Notes under the pieces: generated by a model
Told to the model about the DNA's origin: nothing
Database searches by the model: none
The model's input: only the letters and a program-made list of their open reading frames with translations
From: Streptomyces sp.
GTDB taxonomy: Bacteria > Actinomycetota > Actinomycetes > Streptomycetales > Streptomycetaceae
Reading direction: 5' to 3'
Assembly: GCF_019510245.1 (NCBI RefSeq)
Contig: NZ_JAEKKT010000142.1
Span: 59,361 to 123,360 of the forward strand
DNA length: 64,000 nt
Translations under genes and position numbers: made by a program
In this document: in pieces, positions 8,348 to 17,204 of the stretch
Layout: each line of letters begins with the position of its first letter
How positions within the stretch are numbered: the stretch's first letter is position 1

Positions 8348-9319
8348 TTGAAGCGCTTCCCCAGACTCGCCGCCCTGCTCGCGGCCGCGGCCGTCGCCCT
8401 CCTCCCCACCACCGCGACCGCCGACGTCACCTACCCCGACCCGCTGCCCCTGACCGGCCAGCAGATCATCCATGACCCCACCGTCCACCAGCTCGGGAAC
8501 GGCCAGGACGTCGCCTACTCCACCGGCGGCATCATCGGCGCCCGCCTCTCCACGAACCTCCGCGACTGGACCGACGCGGGCAACGCGTTCACCGCACCCC
8601 CCAGCTGGTGGTACGACTACAGCTCCACCGCCGACCCCTGGGCCCCCGACCTCTCCTACCGCGACGGCCGCTACTGGCTTTACTACGCCGTCTCCTCCTG
8701 GGGCACCAACCACTCCGCGATCGGCGTCGCCACCTCCCCGACCGGCCTCCCCGGCACCTGGACCGACCACGGCCCCGCCTTCACCTCGGCCACCACCGAC
8801 TCCTGGAACGCCATCGACCCGGCGCTCGTCCGAGCCGACGGCAAGCTGTGGATGGCCTTCGGCTCGTACTGGACGGGCATCCGCATGGTCGAACTCGACC
8901 GCAGGACGGGCAAGGCGGTACCGGGCGCCCCGGTCGCCCACCTGGCCACCCGCCCGGACGCCCCCTACGCCGTCGAAGGCGCGTCGATCCTCCACCACGG
9001 CCGCTACTACTACCTCTTCGCCTCCTACGACGCCTGTTGCGCAGGCGTGAACTCGACGTACAGGATCAGGGTGGGCCGCTCGACGACGGTGACGGGCCCG
9101 TACGTGGACAGCACGGGCACACCGATGCTGGAGGGCGGCGGCGACCTCCTCCTCGCCTCCCACGGCCGCTACATCGGCCCCGGCGGCGAGTCCACCTTCC
9201 GCGCCCACGGCAAGACGTGGCTGGCCTACCACTACTACGACGCCGACGACAACGGCACACCAAAGCTCGGGCTCAACCCCCTGAACTGGACAAAGGACGG
9301 CTGGCCAGTGCCCCTTTAG
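8348..9319 (+). CDS. GH43 arabinan endo-1,5-alpha-L-arabinosidase, secreted
   Basis: The 323-residue protein has a Sec signal (KRF, a hydrophobic Ala/Leu run, TATADVTYPDP). It has the five-bladed propeller catalytic set of GH43: general-base Asp in IIHDPTVHQLG, the second Asp in WNAIDPALVRADG and the acid Glu in YAVEGASILHH. It would cut the 1,5-arabinan backbone outside the cell, supplying oligomers for the importer just upstream. The TTG start at 8348 follows GAGGAG at good spacing. The three codons after it form an AAGCGCTT palindrome. The coding sequence ends inside a dispersed repeat, so the stop lies in the palindrome. Confidence 0.9.
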   Translation: MKRFPRLAALLAAAAVALLPTTATADVTYPDPLPLTGQQIIHDPTVHQLGNGQDVAYSTGGIIGARLSTNLRDWTDAGNAFTAPPSWWYDYSSTADPWAPDLSYRDGRYWLYYAVSSWGTNHSAIGVATSPTGLPGTWTDHGPAFTSATTDSWNAIDPALVRADGKLWMAFGSYWTGIRMVELDRRTGKAVPGAPVAHLATRPDAPYAVEGASILHHGRYYYLFASYDACCAGVNSTYRIRVGRSTTVTGPYVDSTGTPMLEGGGDLLLASHGRYIGPGGESTFRAHGKTWLAYHYYDADDNGTPKLGLNPLNWTKDGWPVPL

Positions 9320-9380
9320 GGGCGCTGGGGGTACCCCCGGCCGAAGGCTCGGGGAGGAACTGCGCGACCAGCCACAACGC
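9308..9380 (+). repeat. Dispersed repeat A copy
   Basis: It consists of a palindrome (GTGCCCC..GGGGCGC), GGGGGTACCCCC, then CCGAAGGCTCGGGGAGGAA and an ACTGCGCGACCAGC core. It spans the GH43 stop codon and separates the two arabinan hydrolases. Confidence 0.8.
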
Positions 9381-9429
9381 ATCCGCACCCGCCCATGAAA
9401 CACAAGGCACCCACCCCGAAAGGCGAACA

Positions 9430-10941
9430 TTGCGCACCGCCCGCTTCACCCTCGACCCCGCCTTCACCACCGGCGAAGTCAACCCCCGCCTCTTCGGCTC
9501 CTTCGTCGAGCACCTAGGCCGCTGCGTCTACACCGGCATCTACGAGCCGACCCACCCCACGGCCGACGCCGAAGGCCTCCGCACGGACGTCCTCGACCTC
9601 GTCCGCGAACTCGGCGTCACCACCATCCGCTACCCCGGCGGCAACTTCGTCTCCGGCTACAAGTGGGAGGACTCGGTCGGCCCGGTCGAGGACCGCCCCC
9701 GGCGCCTGGACCTCGCCTGGCGGTCGACCGAGACCAACCGCTTCGGCCTCTCCGAATACATCGCCTTCCTGAAGAAGGTCGGCCCGCAGGCCGAGCCCAT
9801 GATGGCGATCAACCTCGGCACGCGGGGCGTGGCGGAGGCCCTGGAACTCCAGGAGTACGCCAACCACCCCTCCGGGACGGCCCTCTCCGACCTCCGCGCC
9901 GCGCACGGCGACAAGGACCCCTTCGGCATCAAGGTCTGGTGTCTGGGCAACGAGATGGACGGCCCCTGGCAGACCGGACACAAGACCGCCGAGGAATACG
10001 GCCGCATCGCCGCCGAGACCGCCCGCGCCATGCGTCAGATGGACCCGTCCGTGGAACTGGTCGCCTGCGGTTCCTCCAGCCAGTCCATGCCGACCTTCGC
10101 GGAGTGGGAGGCGACGGTCCTCGCGGAGGCGTACGACCTGGTCGACTACATCTCCCTGCACGCCTACTACGAGCCCCACGACGGCGACCTCGACTCCTTC
10201 CTGGCCTCGGCCGTCGACATGGAGTCCTTCATCGAGAACGTGGTCGCCACCTGTGACCACGTGGGCGCCAGGCTGAAGTCGAAGAAGAAGATCAACCTCT
10301 CCTTCGACGAGTGGAACGTCTGGTACACGTCGAGGTGGCACGAGATCGAGAACTCCGCCGCGCGGGACTGGGCCGAGGCGCCCCGCCTCCTGGAGGACAA
10401 CTACAGCGTCCTGGACGCGGTGGTCTTCGGCTCCCTCCTCATCGCGCTGCTCCGCCACGCCGACCGCGTCACGGTCGCCTGCCTGGCCCAGCTGGTCAAC
10501 GTCATCGCCCCGATCTTGACCGAGCCCGGCGGCCCGGCCTGGCGCCAGACGACGTTCTTCCCCTTCGCGCAGGCGTCGCGGTACGGCAGGGGCCGGGTCC
10601 TGGACGTCCGGGTCGACTCCCCGACCCACGAGACGAAGAAGTACGGCGAGACCGACCTGCTGCACGCCACCGCCGTCCGCGCCGACGACGGCACGGTCAC
10701 CGTCTTCGCCGTGAACCGCAGCCGGACGGAGCAGCTGCCCCTGGAAGTGGCCGTGGGCGGCCTCGGCCTGACACAGGTCACGGAACACAGCGTGCTGTCG
10801 GACGAGAACCCCGACGCCCGCAACACCTTGGCGGACCCGGACCGAGTGACCCCGCATCCGGCCAAGGGCACGACACTGACCGAGGGCACCCTGACGGCCG
10901 TTCTCGAACCCTTGTCCTGGAATGTGATCCGACTGGCGTAG
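9430..10941 (+). CDS. GH51 alpha-L-arabinofuranosidase
   Basis: The 503-residue protein matches the usual GH51 length and has both catalytic glutamates: acid/base Glu175 in CLGNEMDG and nucleophile Glu294 in SFDEWNVWY. The N-terminus RTARFTLDPAFTTGEVNPRLFGSFVEHLGR is typical. There is no signal peptide, so it acts in the cytoplasm on imported arabino-oligosaccharides, releasing L-arabinose. I chose TTG 9430, preceded by GAAAGGCG; the long upstream frame is shadow sequence of GH43. It follows the importer and GH43 on the same strand. Confidence 0.93.
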   Translation: MRTARFTLDPAFTTGEVNPRLFGSFVEHLGRCVYTGIYEPTHPTADAEGLRTDVLDLVRELGVTTIRYPGGNFVSGYKWEDSVGPVEDRPRRLDLAWRSTETNRFGLSEYIAFLKKVGPQAEPMMAINLGTRGVAEALELQEYANHPSGTALSDLRAAHGDKDPFGIKVWCLGNEMDGPWQTGHKTAEEYGRIAAETARAMRQMDPSVELVACGSSSQSMPTFAEWEATVLAEAYDLVDYISLHAYYEPHDGDLDSFLASAVDMESFIENVVATCDHVGARLKSKKKINLSFDEWNVWYTSRWHEIENSAARDWAEAPRLLEDNYSVLDAVVFGSLLIALLRHADRVTVACLAQLVNVIAPILTEPGGPAWRQTTFFPFAQASRYGRGRVLDVRVDSPTHETKKYGETDLLHATAVRADDGTVTVFAVNRSRTEQLPLEVAVGGLGLTQVTEHSVLSDENPDARNTLADPDRVTPHPAKGTTLTEGTLTAVLEPLSWNVIRLA

Positions 10942-10948
10942 GGGGCAA

Positions 10949-11020
10949 CGCGCCCCGTCAGGGGCGCTGGGGGTACCCCCGGCCGAAGGCTGGGGGAGGA
11001 ACTGCGCGAGCAATCACACA
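10949..11020 (+). repeat. Dispersed repeat A copy between convergent genes
   Basis: It has the GCGCCCC..GGGGCGC palindrome, GGGGGTACCCCC, CCGAAGGCTGGGGGAGGAA and ACTGCGCGAGCAATC. It is nearly identical to the copy at about 53.43 kb and lies between the GH51 and GH35 3' ends, where it probably serves as a terminator. Confidence 0.8.
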
Positions 11021-11030
11021 CAGCCCGTAG

Positions 11031-14012
11031 TCAACGGCCGGGGGACGGAACCGTCTCCACGGAAACTCCCCCGACCGAACTGCCAAGCAACTCCAGCCGC
11101 ACAACCCCCGGCCCTGCCTCACTCGTCCCATCCGAAAGCACGGCCAACGCCAACGTATTCGAACCCCGGGTCCGCAGAATCCCGTTCGGCAGCACGAACG
11201 TATGCTGCGGCCCCACATCATTCACGTACTGCCCGAGGTTCCACCCGTTCAGGAAGATCTGCACCCGATAGGCCCGCGCCGGATCGTCCTCCAGCACCAG
11301 CCCCACCGACGCGTCCACCCCACCCGGCACGGACATCCGGAACCCGGTCCGGTACCAGGTGACCCCCATCCCCTTGTCGGCGCGGGGAAGCGCGGCCTCC
11401 TCCCACCCTTCGTCCGCGAAACCGGGCAGGTGCCAGCCCTCCCGCTCCCCGTACAGCCCGCCGTTGTTCTGCGGCCCCCGCACCGGATCGGGAGCCGCGG
11501 CCCCCTGGATCCGCCAGCTCACCTTCGGCGAGACCCCCTTGAAGGAGACGGCCGTCAGCCCGCGCGCCACCTTGTGCGTGTCCAGCGACCCGCCGTCCAT
11601 GTCGTGCTGCATCCGCCGCACCAGCACGGACAGCACGTGCCCCGGCTTCTTCCGCTGCTTCTTCTTCAGCGCTGCGGCGGAGAACTCGGCGGTGGCCGCC
11701 CAGCTCCCCTTGCGTACCGTCTTCGCATCCGGCACCGGCATCCGGTGCGAGCCCAGCGGCACCCCGTCCAGCCAGGCCATCAGCATGCCCTGGGTGCCCG
11801 TGCTGTAGGCGAGCGAGACCGACTCCAGGTCCTCGATGCTGCCCTCCACCCGCCCCCGGTACCAGACGTCCCCGTAGTGGAAGCCGTAGTCGTCGGCGAA
11901 GAGCACCGGCTGACCCGCCGGGACGGCCGTCGTGCTGAACGACGTCTTCCGGTCGGCGGCGGTCCACGCCGAGTCGTCGAAGCCGGTCGCGGCCTCGGGG
12001 TTCTCGGTCTTCCGGCGCCAGCCTCCCAGGACCGGCAGCGCAGGCCGCGGCGCCTCCGGCATCTCCGACAGGGCGACCAGGCTCTCCGAGACGGTCACCC
12101 GCGTCGGTACCGGCTGCCCGTTCCAGGTGACCGAGGTGATCCCGCGGGGCCCCCAGACCTCCACGCCGCTCGCCCCGACGATGTCCCCGGTGAGCCGGAC
12201 CGCCGACCCGTCGAGCTTCGCGTGGCGCAGCAGTGCCGGGCCGTAGACCAGGAGTGTGCCGGACGGGGTGTCGTACGGGAACAGCCGTACGGAGGTCGCG
12301 TCGTCGGCGAAGAGGAGGAGCAGCGGGGTGTCGGACTCGCCGCGCTGGACCAGGACCCGGGTGAGCCCGCCCTGCCCGAGCGGAGCGGTGACGTGCAGGA
12401 CGCCCTGGTCGTAGACCCAGGCCGCCTCGGCGTCGAGGCGCTGCACGAACGGCTCGGTCGGGCACTCCAGCACGAGGTGCGCCATCTCGCCGTGGCGGCC
12501 GGTGAACAGGGCGATGTCCTGGCGTCCCGCGGTGAGCACGAACATCGGCTGGGCGGTGCAGTAGCGCAGCTTCCGCTTGCCGAGGGAGAGGCCGGTGGTG
12601 ACGAGCTTGGCGTCGTGGGCGGCGACGGTCAGCTCGACGTCGTCGCCGTCGGCGGTCCGCAGCGTGGAGGTGACCTCGTCGGCGCCGTCGTTGCGCAGGA
12701 CGTAGACGTGCGCCTGGGTGTCCGGGTTGGTGAGGTGGTACGCCTTCAGCCCGGGCACGTGGACGTCGGCCGCGCGGTCCAGCTTCGCGAAGTCCGGGAC
12801 GCGTTGCAGGAGGTGGCCGAGCTGGTGCATCGGCGCGATCTTCGTGGTGACGTTGCGGGCTTCGTCGATGGCGGCGCCGTAGTCGTACGACGTGTAGACG
12901 ACCGGCGCCGGCAGCCAGCCCCAGGTGGTGCCGCCGTAGGTCATGTAGACGTTGTGGAGGGTGAGGCCGTTGGCGAGGTTGGTGAGGTAGAAGCGGCGTT
13001 CGTAGGCCGCGTCCCGGGTGCGCCGGGACTCGGCGTACCCCTTGCCGCCGAACTCGACGCCGCCCCACGGGTCGAACCAGCCGCCCCCGTACTCCGGCAC
13101 GAACCCGGGCGTGCGCGGGCTCGCGGTCGCGCCGCCCTTGAGGCCGCCGATCCCGAAGTCGCCCCAGTCCGGCGGGGGCTGGGAGGGCGACGGGTAGCCG
13201 TCGAAGCCGTACAGCCACTTGCCCTTCTCGCCGCCGGTGTCGAAGGAGCCGGGGATCCAGTAGCCGTTGCGGCCCTTGTCGTTGTGGAAGAGGGGGACGT
13301 GGATGCCGTCGGCCCGCACCTTCCGGTAGAGGTGGGACATGTAGGCGGGGCCGCTGGGGTCCGTGACGTGGCCGTCGTACTCGTTCTCGATCTGGTAGAG
13401 CAGGACGGTGCCGCCGCCGTCGGTGTGCTGGTGGCGGCGGACGATGCGGTTGACGGCCGTCAGCCACTGGTCGACGTGGCCGAGGTAGGTGGGGTCGGTG
13501 CCCCGGGCGGCGCCCTCGGTGGCGGTGAGCCAGCCGGGGAAGCCGCCGGCGTCGACCTCGGCGTTGATGTAGGGGCCGGGGCGGACGATGACGTACAGCC
13601 CGGTCTCGGCGGCGGTGCGCAGGAACAGGTCGAGGTCGCGGACGCCGGTGAAGTCGTACGTCCCGGGCGCGGGGGAGTGGTAGTTCCACGCCACGTAGAT
13701 GCTGACGGTGTTGTAGCCGTGCGCCCGCATCTTCTCCAGGACGTCCCGCCACAGGGAGGGGCTCGGGAGGCGGAAGGGGTGCATCTCGCCGGACCAGACC
13801 ACCAGCCGCCGCCCGTCGACGACGAGGGAGTGGTGGTCGTAGCCGATGGTGTGCCGCTGTCCGTCGGCTCTCGGCGCGGCCGGTGCCGGGCCGGTCGGCA
13901 CACTGCGTGCCGCGTAGGCCGCGGGCGCCCCGGGGCCGCCGCTGCCGCCCAGGGCGAAACCGAGCGCGGCCGAGCCGGCGAGGGCACTGAAGGTACGTCT
14001 GCTGAGCGCCAA
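11031..14012 (-). CDS. GH35 beta-galactosidase, secreted
   Basis: The product is a large (993-residue) GH35 enzyme. The N-terminal TIM barrel shows WSGEMHPFRLPSPSLWRDVL, the proton-donor Glu in YQIENEYDG and a nucleophile candidate in GFVPEYGGGWFDPWGG. Several C-terminal beta-sandwich domains complete it. It hydrolyses terminal beta-galactosides such as galactan side chains. I preferred the TTG start at 14012 because GGGAGG sits 5 nt upstream and it gives a Tat signal directly (ALSRRTFSALAGSAALGFALGG); ATG 14054 has no ribosome site. It is divergent from the Rrf2 gene and convergent with GH51. Confidence 0.9.
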   Translation of the reverse strand: MALSRRTFSALAGSAALGFALGGSGGPGAPAAYAARSVPTGPAPAAPRADGQRHTIGYDHHSLVVDGRRLVVWSGEMHPFRLPSPSLWRDVLEKMRAHGYNTVSIYVAWNYHSPAPGTYDFTGVRDLDLFLRTAAETGLYVIVRPGPYINAEVDAGGFPGWLTATEGAARGTDPTYLGHVDQWLTAVNRIVRRHQHTDGGGTVLLYQIENEYDGHVTDPSGPAYMSHLYRKVRADGIHVPLFHNDKGRNGYWIPGSFDTGGEKGKWLYGFDGYPSPSQPPPDWGDFGIGGLKGGATASPRTPGFVPEYGGGWFDPWGGVEFGGKGYAESRRTRDAAYERRFYLTNLANGLTLHNVYMTYGGTTWGWLPAPVVYTSYDYGAAIDEARNVTTKIAPMHQLGHLLQRVPDFAKLDRAADVHVPGLKAYHLTNPDTQAHVYVLRNDGADEVTSTLRTADGDDVELTVAAHDAKLVTTGLSLGKRKLRYCTAQPMFVLTAGRQDIALFTGRHGEMAHLVLECPTEPFVQRLDAEAAWVYDQGVLHVTAPLGQGGLTRVLVQRGESDTPLLLLFADDATSVRLFPYDTPSGTLLVYGPALLRHAKLDGSAVRLTGDIVGASGVEVWGPRGITSVTWNGQPVPTRVTVSESLVALSEMPEAPRPALPVLGGWRRKTENPEAATGFDDSAWTAADRKTSFSTTAVPAGQPVLFADDYGFHYGDVWYRGRVEGSIEDLESVSLAYSTGTQGMLMAWLDGVPLGSHRMPVPDAKTVRKGSWAATAEFSAAALKKKQRKKPGHVLSVLVRRMQHDMDGGSLDTHKVARGLTAVSFKGVSPKVSWRIQGAAAPDPVRGPQNNGGLYGEREGWHLPGFADEGWEEAALPRADKGMGVTWYRTGFRMSVPGGVDASVGLVLEDDPARAYRVQIFLNGWNLGQYVNDVGPQHTFVLPNGILRTRGSNTLALAVLSDGTSEAGPGVVRLELLGSSVGGVSVETVPSPGR

Positions 14013-14050
14013 GGGATCCTCCCGGGCGATCTTACGGGGCGCGGGTGCGG

Positions 14051-14081
14051 CCATTGTCCACGGGAGGACGCTCCACAATGG
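14051..14081. promoter_or_regulatory. Inverted repeat CCATTGT-N17-ACAATGG before the Rrf2 gene
   Basis: A perfect 7-bp inverted repeat lies between the divergent GH35 and Rrf2 starts and ends 4 bp before the Rrf2 ATG. It could be an autoregulatory operator. The right arm contains an ATG that opens a four-codon frame (ATG GAC GCA TGA) overlapping the Rrf2 start codon. Confidence 0.4.
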
Positions 14082-14085
14082 ACGC

Positions 14086-14544
14086 ATGAGGATCTCGGCA
14101 CGAGCGGATTACGCGGTACGGGCGGTTCTGGAGCTCGCCGTACGGCAGGGTGAGGCCCCCGTGAAGGCGGAGGAGATCGCCGGCGCCCAGGACATCCCGC
14201 ACAAGTTCCTCGAGGGCATTCTGGGTGACCTCCGGCGCGCCGGGATCGTCGACAGCCGGCGGGGCGGGGGCGGCGGCTACCGGCTGGCGCGGGAGGCGTC
14301 CGCCATCACCGTGGCCGACCTGATCCGCGCGGTGGACGGCCCGATCGTCTCGGTGCGCGGCGAACGCCCGACGGGGCTGGCCTACACCGGCACCGCCCAG
14401 CCGCTGCTGCCCCTGTGGATCGCGCTGCGCGCCAACGTCCGCAGGATCCTCGAGGGCGTCACGGTGGCGGACATCGCGGCGGACGCCCTGCCGGAGCCGG
14501 TCCGGGCGCTGGCGGCGGAACCGGCGGCCTGGGAGAACCCCTGA
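14086..14544 (+). CDS. Rrf2-family transcriptional regulator lacking cysteines
   Basis: The 152-residue protein opens with the canonical Rrf2 N-terminus RISARADYAVRAVLELA and a winged helix (VKAEEIAGAQDIPHKFLEGILGDLRRAGIVDSRRG, then the wing GGGGGYRLAR). It contains no cysteine, so it cannot bind an iron-sulfur cluster through the Cys ligands used by IscR or NsrR, and it belongs with non-cluster Rrf2 proteins. GGAGG is 18 nt from the ATG, unusually far, but well placed for a tiny upstream frame overlapping the start. It is divergent from GH35; a regulatory link is possible but unproven. Confidence 0.88.
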   Translation: MRISARADYAVRAVLELAVRQGEAPVKAEEIAGAQDIPHKFLEGILGDLRRAGIVDSRRGGGGGYRLAREASAITVADLIRAVDGPIVSVRGERPTGLAYTGTAQPLLPLWIALRANVRRILEGVTVADIAADALPEPVRALAAEPAAWENP

Positions 14545-14742
14545 ACCACTGAGTTTGCGAGCCTTGGGCGTCATGTGAAATCCGGCGGTGTGAATGGCCG
14601 GAGTTCGACCTGACCGGTTCATGCCATGGTTCCTACGATTCGAGCGCCCCGGTCTTCACAGGAAACGCACAGTTTCTTCAAAGTTGAACCTTGGGGACCG
14701 CGGGTGCAACCCCCCACTCGAATCACCCGAACTGGAGAAACC

Positions 14743-15411
14743 ATGGCACCCAGGAGACAAGGCCTCCTGCTCGGCGGAGCGCTCGCGGCGCTGCTCACCG
14801 CCGGGTTGCCCGCCCAGGCCAACGCTTCGTCGTCACCGGTGTTCGACAACCCGCCGCCGGACAAGATCGTCATCACCGTCGCCACCGTCAACGGCTCCGG
14901 CTGTCCGGCGGGCACCACCGCGGTCGCCGTGTCCGAGGACAACGAGGCCTTCACCGTCACCTACAGCGACTACCTCGCCCAGGCCGGCGGCAACTCCGAC
15001 CCCACCGCCTTCCGGCGCAACTGCCAGCTCAACCTGGTCGTCCACGTGCCGGGCGGCTTCACCTACGCCATCGCCAGCGCCGACTACCGCGGCTTCGCCT
15101 CGCTCCAATCGGGCGCCACCGGCACCCAGCGGGCCTCGTACTACTTCCAGGGCTCCTCGAACACCGCGTCCGCCAGCCACCCCTTCACCGGCCCCTACAA
15201 CGACAACTGGCAGGCCACCGACACCACCGACTGGGCCCAGCTGGTCTGGGCGCCCTGCGGGGTCCAGCGCAACTTCAACATCAACACCGAGCTGCGCGTG
15301 AACGCCGGCAGCGCGAACCCCGGCAAGGTCAGCTTCATGACCATGGACTCCACCGACGGCGAGATCAGCACCGTCTACCACCTCGCCTGGAAGCAGTGCC
15401 CCGGCAAGTAG
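14743..15411 (+). CDS. Secreted DUF4360-like protein
   Basis: The 222-residue protein has a Sec signal (PRRQGLLLGG, then a Leu/Ala stretch ending in AQANA). The mature part is beta-rich with four Cys (SGCPAG, RRNCQLN, APCGVQ, WKQCPGK) that could form two disulfides. It resembles DUF4360 proteins of actinomycetes and fungi, whose function is unknown. ATG 14743 has GGAG at proper spacing (CTGGAGAAACC). It is a single gene and ends at a strong two-level hairpin shared with the convergent AraC-type gene. Confidence 0.75.
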   Translation: MAPRRQGLLLGGALAALLTAGLPAQANASSSPVFDNPPPDKIVITVATVNGSGCPAGTTAVAVSEDNEAFTVTYSDYLAQAGGNSDPTAFRRNCQLNLVVHVPGGFTYAIASADYRGFASLQSGATGTQRASYYFQGSSNTASASHPFTGPYNDNWQATDTTDWAQLVWAPCGVQRNFNINTELRVNAGSANPGKVSFMTMDSTDGEISTVYHLAWKQCPGK

Positions 15412-15429
15412 CCGCACGCCCGGCCCCGG

Positions 15430-15479
15430 CTCGCCCCGGCGCGACCCGTCCCGGTGACGGGACCCCGCGCCGGGGCGAG
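15430..15479. terminator. Bidirectional terminator-like nested hairpin
   Basis: CTCGCCCCGGCGCG (15430-15443) pairs perfectly with CGCGCCGGGGCGAG (15466-15479). An inner hairpin CCCGTC/GACGGG sits in the loop. It lies between convergent genes. Confidence 0.75.
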
Positions 15480-15486
15480 ACCCTGC

Positions 15487-16473
15487 TCAGGCCTTGCTCA
15501 CCGCCGTGGCCCGGAACGTGTTCCGGTAGGCCTGCGGGGAGACGCCGATCGCCGCGTGCAGGTGCTGCCGCAGTGACGTGCCCGTGGCGAAACCGACCTC
15601 GGCGGCGATGCGGTCGACCGACAGCTCGCTGGTCTCCAGGAGGTCGCGGGCCCGCCGCACCCGCTGCTGGATCAGCCAGCGCCCGGGGCTCGTCCCCGTC
15701 TCCTCCTGGAACCGGCGGGCGAAGGTGCGCCGGCTCATCCGGGCGTGATCGGCCAGCTCCTGCAGCGCGAGCGGCCGTTCCAGGTTCTCCAGGGCCCACG
15801 CCCGGGTGGCCGCCGTCCCCGTGGCCCCCTCGTCCGGCACCGGCAGTTCGATGTACTGCGCCTGGCCGCCGTCCCGCCATGGCGGTACGACACACTGCCG
15901 GGCCACGCTGTTGGCGACCGCGCTGCCGTGGTCGGAGCGCACGATGTGCAGGCACACGTCGATGCCGGAGGCGGCCCCGGCCGAGGTCAGAACGTCCCCG
16001 TCGTCGATGAACAGCACGTCGGGATCGAGGGCGACCTGCGGGAACATCCGCCGGAACCGCGGCGCCAGCGCCCAGTGCGTCGTCGCCGGCCGCCCGTCGA
16101 GCATCCCGGCCGACGCGAGCGCGAACGCCCCCGTGCAGATGGAGACGATCCGGGCCCCGGGCCGGATCCGCGCCAGCGCGGCGGCGACGGGCTCGGACAG
16201 CTCCTGGGTGATCCGCGCCATGTCGTACGGCGGCACGACCACGGTGTCCGCACTCTCCAGCGCCTCGGGCCCGTGCCCGACGGTGACGCTGAAGTCGGCG
16301 CTGGTCGTCACCGTACGGTCCGCGCTCGCCGCACAGGTCACCACGTCGTAGGCACCAGGCACGCAGGGAAAGACCCGGTTCGGGATCCCCAGCTCGAACG
16401 GGTAGACCCCGTCGAGGGCGAGCACGACGACGCGGTGCGGGCGGCCGGGCAGGAAGTCGATGTCGGCGGACAT
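15487..16473 (-). CDS. AraC-family regulator with DJ-1/PfpI (GATase1-like) N-terminal domain
   Basis: The 328-residue protein has a GATase1-like sensor domain at about residues 10-190 (VVVLALDGVYPFELGIPNRVF, then SICTGAFALASAG with the nucleophile-elbow Cys) and a C-terminal AraC helix-turn-helix pair (residues 220-320: LADHARMSRRTFARRFQEETG and RIAAEVGFATGTSLRQHLH). This FtrA/GlxA-like architecture regulates diverse catabolic and developmental genes. A TAGGAT -10 element ends only 6 nt before the ATG, so the mRNA may be leaderless. It is divergent from the peptidase E gene. Confidence 0.88.
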   Translation of the reverse strand: MSADIDFLPGRPHRVVVLALDGVYPFELGIPNRVFPCVPGAYDVVTCAASADRTVTTSADFSVTVGHGPEALESADTVVVPPYDMARITQELSEPVAAALARIRPGARIVSICTGAFALASAGMLDGRPATTHWALAPRFRRMFPQVALDPDVLFIDDGDVLTSAGAASGIDVCLHIVRSDHGSAVANSVARQCVVPPWRDGGQAQYIELPVPDEGATGTAATRAWALENLERPLALQELADHARMSRRTFARRFQEETGTSPGRWLIQQRVRRARDLLETSELSVDRIAAEVGFATGTSLRQHLHAAIGVSPQAYRNTFRATAVSKA

Positions 16474-16479
16474 GGCACA

Positions 16480-16485
16480 ATCCTA
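16480..16485 (-). promoter_or_regulatory. TAGGAT -10 element for the AraC-type gene
   Basis: The minus strand reads TAGGAT, six bases, then the ATG at 16473. Normal spacing puts the transcript start at the initiator A. The same strand has a direct repeat of GATAGG 8 bp apart here. Confidence 0.45.
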
Positions 16486-16538
16486 TCGCTCACGGCCTAT
16501 CCTGCCATCGGACGGGGACCCTACTCAGCGGGGGCTTG

Positions 16539-17204
16539 ATGAAGCTGCTCCTCACCGACTCCGGTGTCCGGAACGAAAGCATCCGGGCGGCGCTGGTCGA
16601 CCTCCTCGGCAAACCGATCGCCGAGGCCGACGCCCTCTGCATCCCCACCGCCGGGTACGGGGGCCCGTACGGGGATCCGGGCGGGCCATGGAGTTTCATC
16701 AGCGGCCGGTCCCCCAGTCCCATGACCGGGCTGGGATGGCGGTCGGTGGGCGTGCTGGAGCTCACCGCACTGCCCGGCATCGACAGGGAGTGCTGGGTCT
16801 CCTGGGTCCGGGCGGCGGACGCCCTGCTGGTGAACGGCGGCGACGCGCTGTACCTGTGCCACTGGATGCGGGAGTCCGGACTCGCCGACCTGTTCCCGTC
16901 GCTGCGTGACACGGTCTATGTGGGGCTCAGTGCCGGGAGCATGGCGCTGACCCCCCGCGTGGGGAAGTTCTTCGTGGGCTGGGAGCCCCCCACCGGCGAC
17001 GACAGCGCGCTGGGAGTCGTCGACTTCTCCCTCTTCCCGCACGTGGGCAGCCCCGACTGCCCGCAGAACACCCTGGCCGAGGCGGAACGCTGGGCCGCCG
17101 GGATGGCGGGTCCGGCGTACGCCATCGACGCCCAGACGGCCGTCAAGGTGACCGACGACGGCGTCGAGGTCGTCTCCGAGGGGAACTGGAAGCGGTTCGA
17201 CTAG
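16539..17204 (+). CDS. Peptidase E (S51 dipeptidase) family
   Basis: The 221-residue protein has the S51 nucleophile motif GLSAGSMAL near residue 130. The N-terminus KLLLTDSGVRNESIRAAL and the segment DALLVNGGDALYL match peptidase E homologues, which hydrolyse N-terminal aspartyl dipeptides in the cytoplasm. ATG 16539 follows a weak GGGGG site; a TTG lies one codon upstream. It is divergent from the AraC-type gene. Its TAG stop sits in a CTAG palindrome that also supplies the stop of the convergent lipoprotein gene. Confidence 0.88.
   Translation: MKLLLTDSGVRNESIRAALVDLLGKPIAEADALCIPTAGYGGPYGDPGGPWSFISGRSPSPMTGLGWRSVGVLELTALPGIDRECWVSWVRAADALLVNGGDALYLCHWMRESGLADLFPSLRDTVYVGLSAGSMALTPRVGKFFVGWEPPTGDDSALGVVDFSLFPHVGSPDCPQNTLAEAERWAAGMAGPAYAIDAQTAVKVTDDGVEVVSEGNWKRFD

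Noticed and set aside
11202..14153. 983-codon frame opposite the GH35 beta-galactosidase
   Set aside because: It is a shadow of a clearly conserved GH35 gene with catalytic Glu residues.
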